From JAAYZM01 sp964510785 (GTDB taxonomy: Bacteria; Actinomycetota; Actinomycetes; Actinomycetales; Cellulomonadaceae): a stretch of DNA of 64,000 nucleotides. Below are positions 26,235-34,460 of the stretch, piece by piece (position 1 is the first letter of the stretch; every line of letters starts with the position of its first letter). The notes below the pieces were generated by a model. The model made no database searches. It saw nothing but the letters and a program-made list of their open reading frames with translations, and was not told the DNA's origin. The translations under genes were made by a program, and so were the position numbers. The stretch is from positions 1 through 64,000 of the forward strand of contig CAZECM010000012.1 of NCBI GenBank assembly GCA_964510785.1. The letters are read 5' to 3'.

Positions 26235-27145
26235 GGACGCCCCTCCTTTCGGCGGAAGATCAGCAGTGTCACGAGGGCAAGGGTGAGCGCGACGAACAGT
26301 GTGAGAACCGTGGCTGCGATGCTGTAGTTGTTGTGGCTGAAGTTGAGGCTGTACGCGTAGATGTTCAGCGTCTCTGCCTCGTGGTACGAGCCGCCGCCTG
26401 GTCCCTTGATCGCGTAGAGCACGTCGAAGGACTTCAGCGCGTCGACCGCGCGGAGCGCGAGAGCGGCGAAGAAGGTCGGTCGCAGGAGTGGAAAGGTGAC
26501 GAACCGGAACCGCTGCCATGCCGTGGCGCCGTCGACCCTCGCGGCCTCGTCGGGCTCCTCGGGGAGCGTCGACAGTCCCGCGAGCAGGATGAGCGTCACC
26601 ATGGGCGTCCACTGCCAGGCGTCGATGATCGCCAGGGTGACGAGCGCGGTGGACTGGGACCCGAGGAAGGAGCCACGCGGGAGACCGATCGACTCGAGCA
26701 GGTGGTTGGCGACGCCGATGTTGGGCTCGAGGATGAGCTGCCACATCATCCCGACCGCCACGGGCGTGGCCACCACGGGAAGAAGGATGATCACTCGCAC
26801 GACTCCCTGCCCCCGGAAGGGTCGGCGAAGCAGCAACGCGATCGCGAGCCCGAGGCTCATCTGCAGGGTGAGCGCCACCGTGGTGTAGGCGAAGGTGCGC
26901 CACGCGGCAGGCCAGAACCTCGCGGTGTCGCTCAAGACCGCCGCGTAGTTCTCCAGCCCGATGAAGCTGAACTCCGAGAGGATCGAGCCGCGCGCGTCGG
27001 TGAGGCTCAGGACCACGGTGTAGATGATGGGGATGACCACGAGGGCGCCCACGAACACGAGCGCCGGGGCGGCGAGCACCCACTTGCGGTGCTCGTTGAT
27101 CCACGCGCTGCCCCGGGTCGAGCCGAAGGTCGTCATGACTGCCAT
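26231..27145 (-). CDS. Carbohydrate ABC importer permease, MalF type
   Basis: A 304-residue permease with six or so hydrophobic helices and the EAA loop PEEPDEAARVDGATAWQRF...FPLL. The N-terminus begins just before the first helix (WVLAAPALVFVGALVVIPII), without the extra periplasmic domain of enteric MalF. ATG 27145 is used; ATG 27136 is also possible. It forms the translocation pore with the MalG-type protein. Spacing to the binding-protein stop is 84 bases, so all three genes are likely one transcript starting in the 28520-28636 divergent region. Confidence 0.94.
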   Translation of the reverse strand: MAVMTTFGSTRGSAWINEHRKWVLAAPALVFVGALVVIPIIYTVVLSLTDARGSILSEFSFIGLENYAAVLSDTARFWPAAWRTFAYTTVALTLQMSLGLAIALLLRRPFRGQGVVRVIILLPVVATPVAVGMMWQLILEPNIGVANHLLESIGLPRGSFLGSQSTALVTLAIIDAWQWTPMVTLILLAGLSTLPEEPDEAARVDGATAWQRFRFVTFPLLRPTFFAALALRAVDALKSFDVLYAIKGPGGGSYHEAETLNIYAYSLNFSHNNYSIAATVLTLFVALTLALVTLLIFRRKEGRP

Positions 27146-27229
27146 GTCCTCGTCCGTCCTCCAGTTCTCGGTGCCACTGCACTGCGGGGGCGGCGTGGAG
27201 ATCCGCCCCCGCAGCGCCGACGGACCGGG

Positions 27230-28519
27230 TCAGTCCTGAACTTCGTCCAGCAACTGTTGGAACGCGCGGTTCGCCTCCTGTGCTGCTGCGGCGGTGTCGC
27301 CCGCCTCGAGCACGGTGAGGAGCGGCCGGCCGACGATCTCCCGCGCCTCGCTTGCGCGGGCCACCGCGGGACGGTCGCGACCCACACCGTCGAGCGACTC
27401 GGCGATGGCCGCGGCCAGCGTAGGCGGGAAGCCGGCCAGCGCCTCGTCGTCGAGCCAGACGGAGACCCGGGCGCCCGGAATGGCGTTCAGCTGGAACTGC
27501 TTGGTCGACTCCTTCGACGTGAAGTACTCGATGAACGCCCAGGCCTCATCCTTGGCGCTCGAGTACGCGCTGATCCCGAGAGCGTAGTTGGGGATGTTGA
27601 ACGTCCTCGAGCCCGCGGGTCCTGCCGGCAGCGGGGCGAAAGCCACGGAGTCGACGATCGTGGAGCTCGACGGGTCGATGGCGTTCGTCGCGAGCGAATC
27701 GGCGTCGATGTAGAACGCCGCCTTGCCCTGGGTGAACAGCGCCATCGCGCTGTCCCACTGGATGTCCGCGAGGCCCGAGCTGGGACCGTGGTCGCGCAGC
27801 AGGCCGCCGTAGGTCTCGTAGGCCGCGATGGCCTCCGGAGTGTCGAGCGCCGCGTTGCCCTCTGCATCGACCCAGTCTCCGCCGTGGCTGTACAGGAAGG
27901 CGGAGAAGATCGGGACGGCGCCATGGGCGTTGCCGCGGGCGACGTAGCCGACGACGTCGTCGTAGGCGGCCTCGATCGCTGCCGCAGCGTCCGCGAGCTC
28001 CTCGAAGGTCGTCGGGACCGCGATCCCCTGCTCGTCGAGGAAGTCGGCGCGGTAGTAGAGGACCGCCCGCTCGGTCGACACGGGGATCGATGTCAGCGCG
28101 CCGTCGAAGGTGAGCGCGTCGATGGGGCCTGGTTGAAAGTCGGAGAGGTCCCAGTCGGTGGCGGCCAAGGCGTACGGCTCGAGGTCCTCGAGCCACCCGT
28201 TCTCCCAGTACAGCCGGGCCTCCTGCAGCGGACGGAACATCATGACGTCGATGTCGTCCGACCCCGCGTTGAGCTGGACCGTGTACTGGTCGGAGAGCTG
28301 TTCTTCGCCGTAGACCGAGATCTCGACGTCGATCCCGGTGGACTCTTCGAACGCCTCGATGTTCGCCTGCACCTGTTCGGTGAAGCCGTGGTTCCCCATG
28401 TAGACCTGAAGGGTGCGGTTGCTGCCACCGCCTCCCGGGCTGCAGCCGACGACGCCAGCCGTCAGGACCGCCACACCCACCGCTGCCGCGACGTTGCGAA
28501 AGCGTGTTTGCCGCTTCAT
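27230..28519 (-). CDS. Extracellular sugar-binding lipoprotein (ABC importer)
   Basis: A 429-residue family-1 solute-binding protein. The N-terminus is a lipoprotein signal: basic start (MKRQTRFR), hydrophobic core and a lipobox with Cys26 (GVVGC), then a Gly/Ser linker. The mature part shows LQVYMGNHGF, EEQLSDQYTVQLNAGS, AALYWENGW-like helices and the hinge strands typical of MalE-like proteins (KAAFYIDADS, EAWAFIEYFTSKE). It would deliver substrate to the two permeases from the outer face of the membrane. The ligand cannot be read from sequence, but the neighbouring dehydratase and aldolase point to a sugar acid or its glycoside. Confidence 0.93.
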   Translation of the reverse strand: MKRQTRFRNVAAAVGVAVLTAGVVGCSPGGGGSNRTLQVYMGNHGFTEQVQANIEAFEESTGIDVEISVYGEEQLSDQYTVQLNAGSDDIDVMMFRPLQEARLYWENGWLEDLEPYALAATDWDLSDFQPGPIDALTFDGALTSIPVSTERAVLYYRADFLDEQGIAVPTTFEELADAAAAIEAAYDDVVGYVARGNAHGAVPIFSAFLYSHGGDWVDAEGNAALDTPEAIAAYETYGGLLRDHGPSSGLADIQWDSAMALFTQGKAAFYIDADSLATNAIDPSSSTIVDSVAFAPLPAGPAGSRTFNIPNYALGISAYSSAKDEAWAFIEYFTSKESTKQFQLNAIPGARVSVWLDDEALAGFPPTLAAAIAESLDGVGRDRPAVARASEAREIVGRPLLTVLEAGDTAAAAQEANRAFQQLLDEVQD

Positions 28520-28583
28520 AGATACCCCGTTCCTGGATCGGACAGTCCGGCGGCGTCCCGCAGGTCGCACGGACCCGCCTTGC

Positions 28584-28626
28584 TACAGTAACCTACTGTA
28601 ACGATCTAGTAGAACGCAACAGTAGG
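28584..28626. promoter_or_regulatory. Candidate operator O2 in the divergent control region
   Basis: The 117-base gap between the binding-protein and aldolase starts contains a perfect TACAGTA-ACC-TACTGTA palindrome (28584-28600), the shared 13-mer AACGATCTAGTAG (28600-28612), and an outer 8-bp inverted repeat CCTACTGT (28592-28599)/ACAGTAGG (28619-28626). These overlapping palindromes would let one regulator control both directions; the second site just overlaps the aldolase ribosome-binding site. Confidence 0.62.
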
Positions 28627-28636
28627 AGATTACAAG

Positions 28637-29431
28637 ATGGTCAAGAGCCGAGTTTCGAGGTTCCGCGAAGGGCTTGCCGGAGGGCGGACGTTGTTCGGGG
28701 CGTGGGTCACGATCGCCGATCTCACCGTGGCCGAGATGATGAGTGGCGTGGGGTTCGACTACGTGGTGATCGACGCTGAGCACTCGCCCTGGACCATCAA
28801 GGACATCCAGACGGCACTCGCCGGCTTCGCCACGTCCGAGACGGTCGTTCTGGTGCGCATCCCCAGCCACGACGTCACCTTCATCAAGCACGTCCTCGAC
28901 GTGGGGGTCGACGGGATCATCTGCCCGCTGGTGCGTACGGTTCAAGAGGCCCGTGAGCTCGTCGATGCCGCGAAGTACCCTCCGATCGGGACGCGCGGAT
29001 ACGGACCGCGCCGCGCGGCGGACTACGGTCGGCGTGGGGACGAGTACACCGCGGCGGCGAACGACGAGGTGATCTTTATCCCGCAGATCGAGGATGCGGG
29101 CTACCTGGACCAGGTGGACGCGATCCTCGACGTGCCTGGTCTCGACGCGCTGTGCGTCGGCCCGACCGACCTCTCAGGAAGCCTGGGGCACCTGCGCCAG
29201 TTCGACCACCCCGCCGTGGTCGAGGCGGTCGATGCCGTCCTCGCCAAGGCTGCCGCGCGAGACGTGGCTGTGTGCACTGGTGTCGTCGTCCACGCCGAGG
29301 ATGTGGCCTCATGGGTGGCCAAGGGGGCGCGACTCCCGCTGGTCACGATCGACACGGCGCTTCTGGTCGAAGGCGCTCGAAACGCGCTCGAGCGCGCGCG
29401 CTCCGCGGTGGGCGCGAGCGACGCGGGGTAA
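28637..29431 (+). CDS. HpcH/HpaI-family 2-keto-3-deoxy acid aldolase
   Basis: A 264-residue class II pyruvate aldolase that should cleave a 2-keto-3-deoxy sugar acid into pyruvate and an aldehyde. Family motifs are FGAWVTIADL, VIDAEHSPW (with the catalytic histidine), the pyruvate-binding arginine in GTRGYGP, the metal-binding glutamate in IPQIED and aspartate in VGPTDLSGSLG. AGGAG at 28623 gives 9-base spacing to the ATG. It is divergent from the importer and shares its control region. It fits as the last step after the dehydratase at 19927. A hairpin lies immediately after the stop. Confidence 0.92.
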   Translation: MVKSRVSRFREGLAGGRTLFGAWVTIADLTVAEMMSGVGFDYVVIDAEHSPWTIKDIQTALAGFATSETVVLVRIPSHDVTFIKHVLDVGVDGIICPLVRTVQEARELVDAAKYPPIGTRGYGPRRAADYGRRGDEYTAAANDEVIFIPQIEDAGYLDQVDAILDVPGLDALCVGPTDLSGSLGHLRQFDHPAVVEAVDAVLAKAAARDVAVCTGVVVHAEDVASWVAKGARLPLVTIDTALLVEGARNALERARSAVGASDAG

Positions 29432-29433
29432 GC

Positions 29434-29463
29434 CCGTCCGCGGCGGCCCGGCTCGCGGGACGG
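29434..29463 (+). terminator. Hairpin after the aldolase gene
   Basis: CCGTCCGCG (29434-29442) pairs with CGCGGGACGG (29454-29463) with one bulged base and an 11-base loop. It starts 2 bases after the aldolase stop and separates the catabolic locus from the methylglyoxal synthase gene. The rest of the gap to 29619 shows nothing distinctive. Confidence 0.5.
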
Positions 29464-29619
29464 CAAGACCGTGCGGGAACGGGGCCAGAGCCATGCTCCA
29501 GTCTCAGCGTTCCGAACCGGGCAGACGACGGGACGGACGTCCCCGAGCCCATCGACCGGCATCATGGTGGCATCCCGTCGTCGTCGTCGCCGGCACACCC
29601 ACCACGAGGGAGGCCCACC

Positions 29620-30120
29620 ATGGCTCCGACCGTCGATCCCCCGATCCGTCCTTCCGGCGATGCTCCCGCGACCGCCGACCGGACGACCCCGCGCCACATT
29701 GCCTTGGTCGCCCACGACAACATGAAGGTCGAGCTGTTGCGCTGGGCCGAGTACAACAAGGACACCTTGGCCCGCCACGTCCTGTACGCGACGGGGACCA
29801 CGGGCACGATGCTGGAGTACGAGCTGGGGCTTCCGGTCCACAGGTTCCTGTCCGGCCCGGTGGGCGGCGACCAGCAGATCGGCGCGAAGATCGCCGAGGG
29901 TCAGATCACCATGCTCGTCTTCTTCTGGGACCCGCTCGAGCCGCAGCCGCACGATCCGGACGTCAAGGCGCTGCTACGGATCGGGACCGTGTGGAACGTT
30001 CCGATGGCGTGCAACGTGGCCTCGGCGGACCTCATGATCTCCAGCCCGCTGCTCGCGAGCGACTACGAGAGCCGTCGTCCCGACTTCGGCATCGGTACCT
30101 GGCAGCGCGGCGACGGCTGA
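29620..30120 (+). CDS. mgsA: Methylglyoxal synthase
   Basis: A 166-residue homologue of MgsA, which converts dihydroxyacetone phosphate to methylglyoxal and phosphate. It has the family start IALVAHDNMK (about 27-36), LYATGTTGTML for phosphate binding, SGPVGGDQQIGAKIAEG with the catalytic aspartate, and FFWDPLEPQPHDPDVKALLRI. The first 25 residues are a Pro/Thr-rich extension not usual in the family. GAGGGAGG lies 6 bases before ATG 29620. It sits just after the aldolase gene but behind a hairpin, so co-transcription is doubtful. A methylglyoxal bypass would relieve triose-phosphate build-up and phosphate limitation. Confidence 0.93.
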   Translation: MAPTVDPPIRPSGDAPATADRTTPRHIALVAHDNMKVELLRWAEYNKDTLARHVLYATGTTGTMLEYELGLPVHRFLSGPVGGDQQIGAKIAEGQITMLVFFWDPLEPQPHDPDVKALLRIGTVWNVPMACNVASADLMISSPLLASDYESRRPDFGIGTWQRGDG

Positions 30121-30180
30121 GCTCTTCGTCGGAACCCGCGCGCGACGCCGACGTGAGCTTGACCGCTTAAGGTGCTGACC

Positions 30181-30957
30181 GTGCCCGCGATGCCTCGAGA
30201 GACCGCCAAGACGACTCTGACGTTCGGGCACGCCGGCCAGACCATGGTCTACACGCGCAGCGGCGTCGAGGCGGACACCGCCTTCGTGCTCGTCCACGGC
30301 ATCGGCATGGGGCACCGGGTCTTCCGCGACGTCGCCGAGCTGCTGGGCGCCGTCGGCCCCGTCTTTGCCGTGGACCTGCCGGGCTTCGGCGATTCCCCGG
30401 AACCGGGTGTCGCCCGCGACATGGCCGCGAGCGGGGAGTACCTCGCGCGCTTCGTCGCCTCGTTGCCGGTGCGCGACGTCGTGCTCGTGGGGCACTCGAT
30501 GGGCACGCAGGTGGTGGTCGAGCTCCTCGTGCAGCACCCCGAGCTGTGCGACCGCGCGGTGCTCATCGCCCCCACGGTCAACCCCGCCGAGCGCAGCGCG
30601 TGGCGTCAGGCGTGGCGACTCTGCCAGGACCTCGCCGGGGAGAGCCTGCGTGTGCTGACGGTCGGAGTCGTCCAGTACGCCAAGGCGGGCCCGCGCTGGT
30701 ACGTGCGCAAGCTGCGCCAGATGCTCGCGCACCGCGTGGAGGACGTCGCCCCGAGAGTCAAGGCCGAGATCCTGGTGCTGCGCGGCGAGCACGACCGCGT
30801 CTGCCCGCGCGACTGGGCCCGCCAGCTCACCGCGCTGCTGCCGTCTGCAGAGCTGCGGGAGATCCCCGGCCGCGGCCACGAGGCGATGATCCGCAGCCCG
30901 CAACCGGTCTCCGAGATGATCATCGACTTCGCCCGCCGCGCGACCCTGACGGACTGA
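30181..30957 (+). CDS. Alpha/beta-hydrolase fold protein
   Basis: A 258-residue hydrolase. The fold is shown by FVLVHGIGMGHRVF (oxyanion strand), FAVDLPGFGDSP, the nucleophile elbow GHSMG (Ser near 106), the acid in LVLRGEHDRVCP and the histidine in PGRGHEAM. A complete Ser-Asp-His triad is therefore present; the substrate is unknown. GTG 30181 is used because AAGG lies 8 bases upstream; GTG 30172 and ATG 30190 are alternatives. It stands alone between mgsA and the UDP-sugar dehydrogenase, with short gaps and no clear partner. Confidence 0.85.
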   Translation: MPAMPRETAKTTLTFGHAGQTMVYTRSGVEADTAFVLVHGIGMGHRVFRDVAELLGAVGPVFAVDLPGFGDSPEPGVARDMAASGEYLARFVASLPVRDVVLVGHSMGTQVVVELLVQHPELCDRAVLIAPTVNPAERSAWRQAWRLCQDLAGESLRVLTVGVVQYAKAGPRWYVRKLRQMLAHRVEDVAPRVKAEILVLRGEHDRVCPRDWARQLTALLPSAELREIPGRGHEAMIRSPQPVSEMIIDFARRATLTD

Positions 30958-31035
30958 GGTCCCGCCGAGCCGGTCACCGCCCGCTCGATATGCTGACTCG
31001 GGCCAGTCGGCCCGGATCTCGGCAGAAGGAACTCC

Positions 31036-32385
31036 ATGCGCATCGCCGTCGTCGCCCTCGGCAAGATCGGCCTCCCGCTCGCGGCGCAGTTCGCGCGGGC
31101 CGGTCACGAGGTGGTCGGGGTCGACATCAACGCCGCGCTCGTCGAGACCGTCAACCGCGGCGAGGAGCCCTTCCCCGGCGAGGCCCACCTCGCCGAGACG
31201 CTCGCCGAGCTCGTCCCGGCCGGCCGGCTGCGCGCCACGACCGACTATGCGGAGGCGATCGGCCAGGCGGACGTCGTCGTCGTCGTCGTGCCGCTGTTCG
31301 TCGACGAAGCCACCGCGCAGCCCGACTTCGGCTGGATGGACGCCGCGACCCGTTCCCTCGCCGAGCACCTGCGCCCCGGCACCCTCGTGTCCTACGAGAC
31401 GACGCTCCCGGTGGGCACCACGCGCAACCGCTGGAAGCCCCTCATCGAGGAGGTCTCCGGTCTGGCGGAGGGCACCGACTTCCACCTCGTGTTCTCCCCG
31501 GAGCGCGTGCTCACGGGCCGGGTGTTCGCAGACCTGCGGCGCTACCCCAAGCTGGTCGGGGCCTTGTCCGACGACGGTGCGCGGCGGGCGCGCGAGTTCT
31601 ACGAGGCCGTCCTGGAGTTCGACGAGCGACCCGACCTCGCCCGGCCCAACGGCGTGTGGGACCTCGGCTCGGCGGAGGCCGCCGAGATGGCCAAGCTCGC
31701 CGAGACCACCTACCGGGACGTCAACATCGGCCTGGCCAACCAGTTCGCGCTCTTCGCCGAGCAGGTGGGCATCGACATCTACGCCGTGATCGAGGCCTGC
31801 AACTCCCAGCCGTACTCGCACCTGCACCGCCCGGGGATCGCCGTGGGCGGCCACTGCATCCCCGTCTACCCGCGGCTCTACCTGTCCAGCGACCCGGACG
31901 CGTCGATCGTGCGCACCGCGCGGGCGGCGAACGCGGCGATGCCGGAACACGTGGTCGCGCGCGCGGCCGAGCTGCTGGGGGACCTGGCCGGGCTGCGCGC
32001 TGTCGTGCTCGGGGCGTCCTACCGGGGCGGGGTCAAGGAGACGGCGTTCTCCGGGGTGTTCGCGACCGTGGAGGCGCTGCGGGCGAGGGGGGCCGACGTC
32101 GCGGTCCACGACCCGATGTACTCCGACACCGAGCTCGCCGCCCTCGGCTGGGACGCCTACCACCTCGGTGAGCCCGTCGACCTCGCCGTCATCCAGGCCG
32201 ACCACCGCGAGTACGCGCAGCTCGCCCCGACCGACCTGCCCGGGGTGCGCCTGCTCGCCGACGGCCGCAACATCACCTCGCCTGCCGCGTGGGCCGGGGT
32301 GCCGCGATTCGTGGTGGGCGCGGCGTCGAGCACGGCGGCGACAGCGGCGTCGAGCGCGGTGCCTGAGCCGGGGGTCGGCGCTTGA
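31036..32385 (+). CDS. UDP-N-acetyl sugar 6-dehydrogenase (WbpA/WecC type)
   Basis: A 449-residue NAD-dependent dehydrogenase that oxidises C6 of a UDP-HexNAc to the uronic acid in two steps. The N-terminal NAD domain starts IAVVALGKIGLPLAAQFARAGH; the central domain has YETTLPVGTT, VFSPERVLTGR, the AEMAKLAETTYRDVNIGLANQF helix, and the catalytic Cys274 in GGHCIPVYP; the C-terminal UDP domain has VVLGASYRGGVKETAFS. AAGGA precedes the ATG by 6 bases. It can serve either the ManNAcA route with wecB or the diacetamido-uronic acid route with the 3861-6591 operon. The last 25 residues are an Ala/Ser-rich tail. Confidence 0.93.
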   Translation: MRIAVVALGKIGLPLAAQFARAGHEVVGVDINAALVETVNRGEEPFPGEAHLAETLAELVPAGRLRATTDYAEAIGQADVVVVVVPLFVDEATAQPDFGWMDAATRSLAEHLRPGTLVSYETTLPVGTTRNRWKPLIEEVSGLAEGTDFHLVFSPERVLTGRVFADLRRYPKLVGALSDDGARRAREFYEAVLEFDERPDLARPNGVWDLGSAEAAEMAKLAETTYRDVNIGLANQFALFAEQVGIDIYAVIEACNSQPYSHLHRPGIAVGGHCIPVYPRLYLSSDPDASIVRTARAANAAMPEHVVARAAELLGDLAGLRAVVLGASYRGGVKETAFSGVFATVEALRARGADVAVHDPMYSDTELAALGWDAYHLGEPVDLAVIQADHREYAQLAPTDLPGVRLLADGRNITSPAAWAGVPRFVVGAASSTAATAASSAVPEPGVGA

Positions 32386-34439
32386 GCTGGTGGGCGCTCG
32401 TGCCACCCGCGGTGGTCATCGCCGCACTGTTCTTCGTGCCCGGGTGGCTGCTGCTGCGCGCGGCGGGAGTGCGTGGTCTGCTCGCGCTCGGCGGTGCGCC
32501 GGCCGTGTCCGGGGCGTATCTCGGGCTCGCGGGCTTCGCGCTCGACCGTGCCGGGGTGGCATGGGGCTTCGCGCCGCTCGCCGTCGGGCTCGTGCCCCTC
32601 GTGGCGCTCGCGGCGGCGTGCGGGTGGTGGGTGCGGCGTGCCGCCGCGGTACGGGGGCGTGCCCCGGGTGGGTTGTGGGCGGTGCGCTACGCGCTGGGCC
32701 GACGGCGGGGCGTGCTGCTCACCGTGGCCCTGGCCGCCGGTGCGCTCGCGATCGGAGTGCCATTGTTCGTGGGGCTCGGCGGCCCCGGGGCGATCGTCCA
32801 GCAGTGGGACGCCGTCTATCACGCGAGCGGCGTGCAGCTCGTCCGAGAGACGGGCAACGCCTCGCTCCTCGGTGCGATGCAGGGCCAGTACGGTGCGGCG
32901 CCCGCTGGCGTGTACTACCCGGTGGTGTGGCACGGCGTGGTCGCCCTCGCGCCCGGGTCCGTCGCGCTCGCAGCCAACACCTCGCTCGCCGTGCTCGGCG
33001 CGGGGGTGTGGCTCGTGGGGCTCGCGGCGCTCGGGCGCGTCGTGGGGGACCGGGTGTGGAGCATCGCGCCGTGGACCGTGGTGCTCGGCGCGGCCTTCGG
33101 GCTGTTCCCCCACCGCGTGGTCATCGAGCTGGGCTACTGGCCGCTCGCCGCCGCGATCGCGATGATCCCCGGCGCCGTCGCGCTCGCCGTGGCCGCGGGG
33201 CGCACCGACCCGGCCGACGTCGGGCTCGCGACGCCCGCGCGGGGGACCGTGAGCCTGCTCGTCGTGGCTACCGCGGCCCTCGGCGTGGGGCTGACGCACG
33301 GCTCGGCGGCGTTCTCCCTGCTGCTCGTGCTCGTGCCGCTCGCCCTCGTGCGCGTGGGGCACGGCCTTCGGCGGTGGTGGGACGAGGGCCGACGGCGGGC
33401 CGCGGGCGGCGTGCTCGTCGCGCTCGGTGTCGTGGTGGCCGCGGGGCTCGCCGTCGTGCTGATGAGCCCCACCGTGCGCAACATGGCCGACTACACCTAC
33501 GACACCCACGACTTCTTCCTCGGCACGGTGTACCGCACGCTCTTCGACCTGCCCACGGCGCCGGTGGTGCCCGGGTTGTGGCCGCTCGCGGTGCTCGCCG
33601 TCGTCGGCGCCGTCGTCGTGGTGCGCCGCGCGGAGCACGCCCGGGCGCGGTGGCTCGTGTGGTCCGCGGCCGCCGTGCTGCTCGTGGCGATCGCGTCCGC
33701 CGGCGGTGCGGGTCCGCTGCGGGTGCTCGCCGGGTTCTGGTACTCGCAGACCGCGCGGATCGTCGCCGTCTTCCCCGTGGTCGCGGCGCCGCTCGCCGCG
33801 TTCGGGCTGCTCGCCGTGGCCGCGTGGGCGCACGAGCGCTGGCCAGCGCTCGGGCGCGCCGGGAGCCGCTGGTTCGATCGCACCGGTGGTGCCCGGACCG
33901 GTACGTCCCCGCGCGCGGTCGTCGCGGGCGCCGTCGTCGTCGTCGCGTGCCTTGCCACGCTCGGGTGGTACGCCCCGCAGAAGGCCGCGCGCACCGCCGA
34001 GTTCGTGGCGCCCGGGCCGGTGCGATGGGGCACGATGCTCAGCGTCGAGGAGATCGCCCTGCTCGAGCGTCTACCGGCCACGACACCGTCCGACGCCGTC
34101 ATCCTCGGCGACCCGGCCAACGGTGCGGCGTTCGCGTTCTCGGTGGCGCAGCGGCGCGTCGTGTTCCCACAGCTGGGCCCGAGCAACCAGTCCGAGGCGC
34201 AGCGAACCCTGCGGTTCGGGTTTCACCAGCTCCTGACCGAGCCGGCGATCTGCGAGGCCGTGCGCGAGCTCGGCGTGACGCACTTCTACCAGGACACCGC
34301 CACCGCCGAGGACGGCGCGAAGGTCTCCGAGGACTGGCCCGGCCTGACCAACCCCGTCACCCCGGAGACGCTCGAGGGTCTCGAGATCGTCGACACCGGC
34401 GGCACGGCCACCCTCTACCGCATCACCGCCTGTTCCTGA
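32382..34439 (+). CDS. Polytopic membrane protein, DUF6541-like
   Basis: A 685-residue protein with about 12-14 membrane helices. Features in common with the actinobacterial DUF6541 group are the FFVPGWLLLRAAGVR start, WDAVYHASGVQ after helix 4, and an extracellular C-terminal domain with HFYQDTATA. The arrangement of helices with a first-loop acidic residue resembles GT-C-type enzymes, so a lipid-linked sugar transferase or polymer-modifying role is possible but unproven. Translation probably starts at TTG 32382, which overlaps the dehydrogenase stop (TTGA). The coupling to a UDP-uronic acid maker supports a role in surface glycan. Confidence 0.78.
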   Translation: MSWWALVPPAVVIAALFFVPGWLLLRAAGVRGLLALGGAPAVSGAYLGLAGFALDRAGVAWGFAPLAVGLVPLVALAAACGWWVRRAAAVRGRAPGGLWAVRYALGRRRGVLLTVALAAGALAIGVPLFVGLGGPGAIVQQWDAVYHASGVQLVRETGNASLLGAMQGQYGAAPAGVYYPVVWHGVVALAPGSVALAANTSLAVLGAGVWLVGLAALGRVVGDRVWSIAPWTVVLGAAFGLFPHRVVIELGYWPLAAAIAMIPGAVALAVAAGRTDPADVGLATPARGTVSLLVVATAALGVGLTHGSAAFSLLLVLVPLALVRVGHGLRRWWDEGRRRAAGGVLVALGVVVAAGLAVVLMSPTVRNMADYTYDTHDFFLGTVYRTLFDLPTAPVVPGLWPLAVLAVVGAVVVVRRAEHARARWLVWSAAAVLLVAIASAGGAGPLRVLAGFWYSQTARIVAVFPVVAAPLAAFGLLAVAAWAHERWPALGRAGSRWFDRTGGARTGTSPRAVVAGAVVVVACLATLGWYAPQKAARTAEFVAPGPVRWGTMLSVEEIALLERLPATTPSDAVILGDPANGAAFAFSVAQRRVVFPQLGPSNQSEAQRTLRFGFHQLLTEPAICEAVRELGVTHFYQDTATAEDGAKVSEDWPGLTNPVTPETLEGLEIVDTGGTATLYRITACS

Positions 34440-34460
34440 CGCCCCGGGGGACGAGGGGGA

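Noticed and set aside
28552..28562. GCGTCCCGCA upstream of the sugar-binding protein as a third REP-like copy
   Set aside because: Only one half-site of ten bases is present; the partner arm and loop are missing.
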